A DNA stretch of 64,000 bases from Nosema muscidifuracis (Eukaryota; Microsporidia; Nosematidae). The stretch spans positions 248,001 through 312,000 of the forward strand of contig JAIOKI010000019.1 of the NCBI GenBank assembly GCA_028335825.1, given 5' to 3'. Of this stretch, positions 60,963 to 64,000 are shown piece by piece. Positions within the stretch are counted from its first letter, which is position 1; each line of letters opens with the position of its first letter. A program made the translations under genes and the position numbers. The notes below the pieces were generated by a model that ran no database searches, was not told where the DNA came from, and saw only the letters and a list, made by a program, of their open reading frames with translations.

Positions 60963-61496
60963 TTATTTAGAAATCTTATCATTCCAATCCACTGGACAAA
61001 CATCTCCATGTTTAGATACAAAAATCATAGCATCAACAATACGTAGAATTTCGTCAGTACTTCTTCCTATAGATTTGTGATGAACACCAATGTAATTGAT
61101 ATTAAATTGATCATCTAATATAACAGTAGCACGTTTAGTGATATCTTCTTCTTCGTTGTACAAATCAAACAATTTACTTAATTTTCCATTTGTGTCGGAG
61201 ATCATGGGCCATTGAACACCTTCTACACCACCATCGATTCTAGATTGTTTAGCCCAGCTCTTATGTGAGTAAACAGAGTCCTTAGATATTAAAAAAACAA
61301 CAGTGTTTCGTTCTAAAAAATCTTCTCTACGATCACTTATTACATTAAGTTCAGTAGGGCATACGAATGTAAAATTAAGAGGATAAAAGAAGAGAACAAC
61401 GTGTTTACCTTTATAATCATTGATGTTGATTGTAGTGATTTCTCCATCTACATAGGCTTGTAATTTAAAGTTAAGATCTACTTTTGGAAAATACAT
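60963..61496 (-). CDS. typical 2-Cys peroxiredoxin
   Basis: Thioredoxin-dependent peroxidase, 177 aa. The peroxidatic cysteine is C46 in FYPLNFTFVCPTE, preceded by VVLFFYP. The conserved Arg lies in DITKRATVILD. The resolving cysteine is C167 in HGDVCPVDW. The protein stops ten residues after the resolving Cys, so the C-terminal YF helix is missing, and the GGLG segment before the conserved Arg is absent (sequence LYNEEEDITKRA). Both traits mark peroxiredoxins that resist over-oxidation. Likely role: removal of host- or self-made peroxides, in line with the thioredoxin/peroxiredoxin-based defence known in microsporidia. TTTTAACCCTT directly precedes the ATG. It lies 32 bp from tRNA-Gly, convergent. 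Confidence 0.95.
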   Translation of the reverse strand: MYFPKVDLNFKLQAYVDGEITTININDYKGKHVVLFFYPLNFTFVCPTELNVISDRREDFLERNTVVFLISKDSVYSHKSWAKQSRIDGGVEGVQWPMISDTNGKLSKLFDLYNEEEDITKRATVILDDQFNINYIGVHHKSIGRSTDEILRIVDAMIFVSKHGDVCPVDWNDKISK

Positions 61497-61961
61497 AAGG
61501 GTTAAAATATTTTTTTTATTAAATCTTTATAGTCAGTCAAAAAAATCCATTTATATAATAAATTTGAAATTTAACACCTAATAATAAAAGTATATTCCAG
61601 TTCTGAGTACTAAAAAGCTTATGCTAGTATAAAATTAATATATTTATAATTTACAGGTATAATAAAATAAATTTATTTTTTATATCGAGTAATCGATAAT
61701 GTAATAATAGTCTTATTTCAATGTTTCACTAGTTATAAAAAACATATATAAAGATGTTCTAAGAATATTATTTATTTTAAATCTATCTTTAATTACTAAT
61801 TTATTTATAATTGTATTATATTCCAAGGTTTTGTCCTGTAAATGAAAACTCTTATTTATATAATTTTTGGTCATTAGAATTAATTTCCAATTAAAATAAA
61901 TTGTTTTGATTTATAACACATGTTTCAAGAATTTAATTTTACATCTTGAAGATTGATCTCT
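61497..61961. other. intergenic region upstream of peroxiredoxin and subtilisin genes
   Basis: Divergent upstream region, AT-rich, with no gene, no tandem repeat and no obvious motif apart from the peroxiredoxin C-run. Confidence 0.5.
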
Positions 61962-63422
61962 ATGATTCTTACATTTTTGGTAGCTCTTGTATGTTCACTA
62001 GACAATAAGAATACAGATGATAATATAGATCTATCCAATTTCAAACAAAATAATGTAGTAATAGAAATAACTACTACAACCACAATAATAACAACAAAAA
62101 TAGAAGATATTCCATCATTTGTTCCAAGTGGCCAAGTAAGTGACGAATTAATAAGTAGTACTGTACCTATAATTATACAACAACCACAAAAACAAGTAAA
62201 GTGTTTTGTAGTAAGCAAGAAATCAGATAATCCCTCATTAATTGATATACTAGGAAGAAATAATATATCACCTACACAAATGTTTAAAGAAAATTTTAAT
62301 GGCGCATCTTTTTGTACAGAAAATACTGAAATAATATCAATTTTACTCAAAGAAGATGTAAAAGTGGAAGAGGACATTAATTTTAAAATATCTTCTGTTC
62401 AATCACCAATATCCCGCCATCTTTTTATAATGAGTAACTACACCAATTCATTTTTTAATAGTTATTTCTATGATAATTTCTTATTTAGATTGCTACAAAT
62501 AGAAAGAATTTTTAGATATTACCAAGGATCATATAAATATTATTATACTGGTAAAAATACTAAGATATTTATAATAGATACAACTGTAAATGTGTCAGCA
62601 CCTAATATAAATAACTTGAGCGGAAGAAAAAGATCTTGTAATTCACATGGTGATGTAAATGTAGGTCTACTTATTGATTCCAGAAATGGATTCGCACGGG
62701 ATACTGAAATTTTAATTCTTGATGGAGTAGATTGCGATGGAAATATTAAATTATCGAGCATTCTTAGTCACCTTGAATTAATTAAAAAAGATACCAGAGG
62801 AACTATTTTATTATTTGGTGTATCAGGACAATATTCAGAAATACTTAATAATGTAGTCAATAAAATCAGCAACAGTGGAATTATTGTGATAGCACCTTCA
62901 GGTAATGATCACGATAATGCTTGCTATCATTCACCAGGCTCTGCAAAAAAAGTTTTATCAGTTGGATCTGTTAACAAATACACGCACATATCGAATTTCT
63001 CAAATTACGGATCCTGTGTAAGAATATACTCATTAGGTGAGAATATCCACGAAAATGGTAGAACAAGAGGAACGAGTCATTCTGCTACTACTATAGCAGG
63101 GGCTGTATCTATGTACTTAGAAAAATATTCAAATGCTTCTTTTTCTGAAATATGGACATATTTAAACAATAATTCATATTGGAATGGATATTATTTAGTA
63201 TTTAAAGTTCCTTATTTATCACAGGAATATAGACCTGCAACCTCTGAATTTAGAGAGGGCGGATCAGTTGGCGAAAGTATTGTATCTTTTATTCTCATGT
63301 TCATTATAATATTCTTTATAGTTTATATGGTGTATTACTTTGTATCTAGAATAAATAAGAAAAGAAATCATGATTATGTAATTGATCCAAATGAAAGAGG
63401 AGATCGTACATCATTAAGATAA
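61962..63422 (+). CDS. subtilisin-like serine protease, membrane-anchored
   Basis: 486-aa S8-family protease. I start at the ATG at 61962 (MILTFLVALVCS, signal peptide); the frame is open three codons upstream only from TTG. A Thr-rich stretch follows, then a propeptide-like region (about 78-135: VKCFVVSKKSDNPSLIDIL). Catalytic residues: Asp206 in KIFIIDTTVN, His229 in NSHGDVNVGLL, oxyanion Asn315 in APSGNDHDN, and Ser372 in RGTSHSATTIAG. The Pro usual after GTSMA is absent. Near the C-terminus SIVSFILMFIIIFFIVYMVY is a membrane anchor followed by a basic cytosolic tail. Subtilisin-like proteases of Nosema act at the spore poles and during germination. This copy keeps all four catalytic residues and is likely active. 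Confidence 0.93.
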   Translation: MILTFLVALVCSLDNKNTDDNIDLSNFKQNNVVIEITTTTTIITTKIEDIPSFVPSGQVSDELISSTVPIIIQQPQKQVKCFVVSKKSDNPSLIDILGRNNISPTQMFKENFNGASFCTENTEIISILLKEDVKVEEDINFKISSVQSPISRHLFIMSNYTNSFFNSYFYDNFLFRLLQIERIFRYYQGSYKYYYTGKNTKIFIIDTTVNVSAPNINNLSGRKRSCNSHGDVNVGLLIDSRNGFARDTEILILDGVDCDGNIKLSSILSHLELIKKDTRGTILLFGVSGQYSEILNNVVNKISNSGIIVIAPSGNDHDNACYHSPGSAKKVLSVGSVNKYTHISNFSNYGSCVRIYSLGENIHENGRTRGTSHSATTIAGAVSMYLEKYSNASFSEIWTYLNNNSYWNGYYLVFKVPYLSQEYRPATSEFREGGSVGESIVSFILMFIIIFFIVYMVYYFVSRINKKRNHDYVIDPNERGDRTSLR

Positions 63423-63564
63423 CTATTATTAAGTATTTAATAATTTTATATCACAAAAATAAATTAAATATACAAAAATTATGAAATTTCAATTGATATT
63501 ATCATTTATCAATTTATTAAATTAAAGAATTTCTTTTATCTTATACGGTCGAAAAATTAAAAAA

Positions 63565-63882
63565 TTAGCAATTATTCTTTTTATTTGTAAAAAAATCATT
63601 TAAAAAATCTACTAAAAGAATGTATCTACAGTCCAACTCAAATATTTTGGATTTTATTTTATCAAAAATGTTATTCTGTTTATCAAATGTCTTTTTTAGA
63701 AAATAATTCTCCATCCAAAGCATCGTCTTATTGAAATTTAGTTTCTCAGAGGATGATAGGTAGTTTCTTGATAAGAAGTATTCTATGTTAATTATTTTTC
63801 TGATAATATTATACAATAGCTTATCTTTTTTGGGTATCTGTCTGGTAAAATTATGAAATTTTCTATCTCGAGATATTTTCAT
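63565..63882 (-). CDS. small hypothetical protein
   Basis: 105 aa. Basic N-terminus MKISRDRKFHNFTRQIPKKD, then helical sequence (KLLYNIIRKIINIEYFL, KTMLWMENYFLKKTF, IFELDCRYILLVDFL) and a Lys/Asn tail. It has no signal peptide and no known domain. The start region ACTCCATAA before the ATG is only a weak version of the start motif. The even use of Trp, Cys and Met and the absence of long low-complexity runs suggest that it is real, but it is not certain. Confidence 0.4.
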   Translation of the reverse strand: MKISRDRKFHNFTRQIPKKDKLLYNIIRKIINIEYFLSRNYLSSSEKLNFNKTMLWMENYFLKKTFDKQNNIFDKIKSKIFELDCRYILLVDFLNDFFTNKKNNC

Positions 63883-64000
63883 TTATGGAGTACTTTTTAT
63901 TCGATAAAAGTTTTAATAACATTAATCAAAATAAAGTTTGTTGATCACTGAAATGTTTGTTACAATATTATGACGTTATCAATTAAAAATATTCTGATAA

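Noticed and set aside
61925-62377. 150-codon minus-strand frame
   Set aside because: Antisense of the subtilisin gene; the plus-strand frame has a signal peptide and a full catalytic set.

Overview
The window is nuclear DNA of a microsporidian, most likely of the Nosema/Vairimorpha group. Genes are mostly intron-free single ORFs, many proteins are shorter than their yeast counterparts, base composition is extremely AT-rich, and most start codons follow directly on a short C-run (CCC, CCCC or CCCCC within about 0-12 nt of ATG). That start signal is known from microsporidia and I used it to choose several starts. Two tRNA genes (Lys-CUU, Gly-GCC) are present. No rRNA, CRISPR or bacterial-type operon is seen.

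Layout. 0-9.3 kb: the 5' end of a 14-3-3 gene, three paralogous EF-hand MscS-type channels (two forward, one facing them), and a secreted CAP/SCP protein with 12-residue repeats. 10-22.5 kb: housekeeping genes (KIN1-type kinase, a Lys/Glu-repeat protein, a candidate NatB auxiliary subunit, ribosomal protein uL30/L7, ubiquitin-activating enzyme UBA1, proteasome lid subunit RPN5). 22.5-39 kb: a gene-poor island with two larger predicted secreted proteins of unknown function, three tiny secreted proteins, a 3' fragment of a secreted-protein paralogue and the remains of a MULE-like DNA transposon. 39.4-63.4 kb: a dense core block with tRNA-Lys, casein kinase I, haspin, a 1.7-kb satellite, SLY1, a t-SNARE, a candidate PP1-regulatory protein, a Tim17/22/23-family protein, eIF3a, an Sm protein, a tail-anchored protein, a homeodomain protein, an RPA3-like OB-fold protein, PWP2, ribosomal protein uL3, tRNA-Gly, a 2-Cys peroxiredoxin and a membrane-anchored subtilisin-like protease.

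Functionally the genes fall into ER-Golgi fusion (SLY1 beside a t-SNARE), ribosome making and translation (PWP2, uL3, uL30, eIF3a), ubiquitin-proteasome (UBA1, RPN5), chromosome and DNA functions (haspin, RPA3-like), membrane tension and osmotic response (MscS trio), and host-facing secreted products (CAP, subtilisin, the island genes). Tandem repeats are everywhere: in-frame units of 3, 36, 81 or 108 bp inside proteins, and 26-, 28-, 57-, about 62- and 171-bp units between genes.

I did not find one wholly new system. The best leads are the secreted-protein island, the exactly repeating 60-copy 26-bp satellite, the MscS trio with a shared upstream element, the PWP2 gene with no in-frame ATG, and a GC-rich hairpin beside the CAP gene. 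All family calls come from reading motifs by eye; no database search was run.
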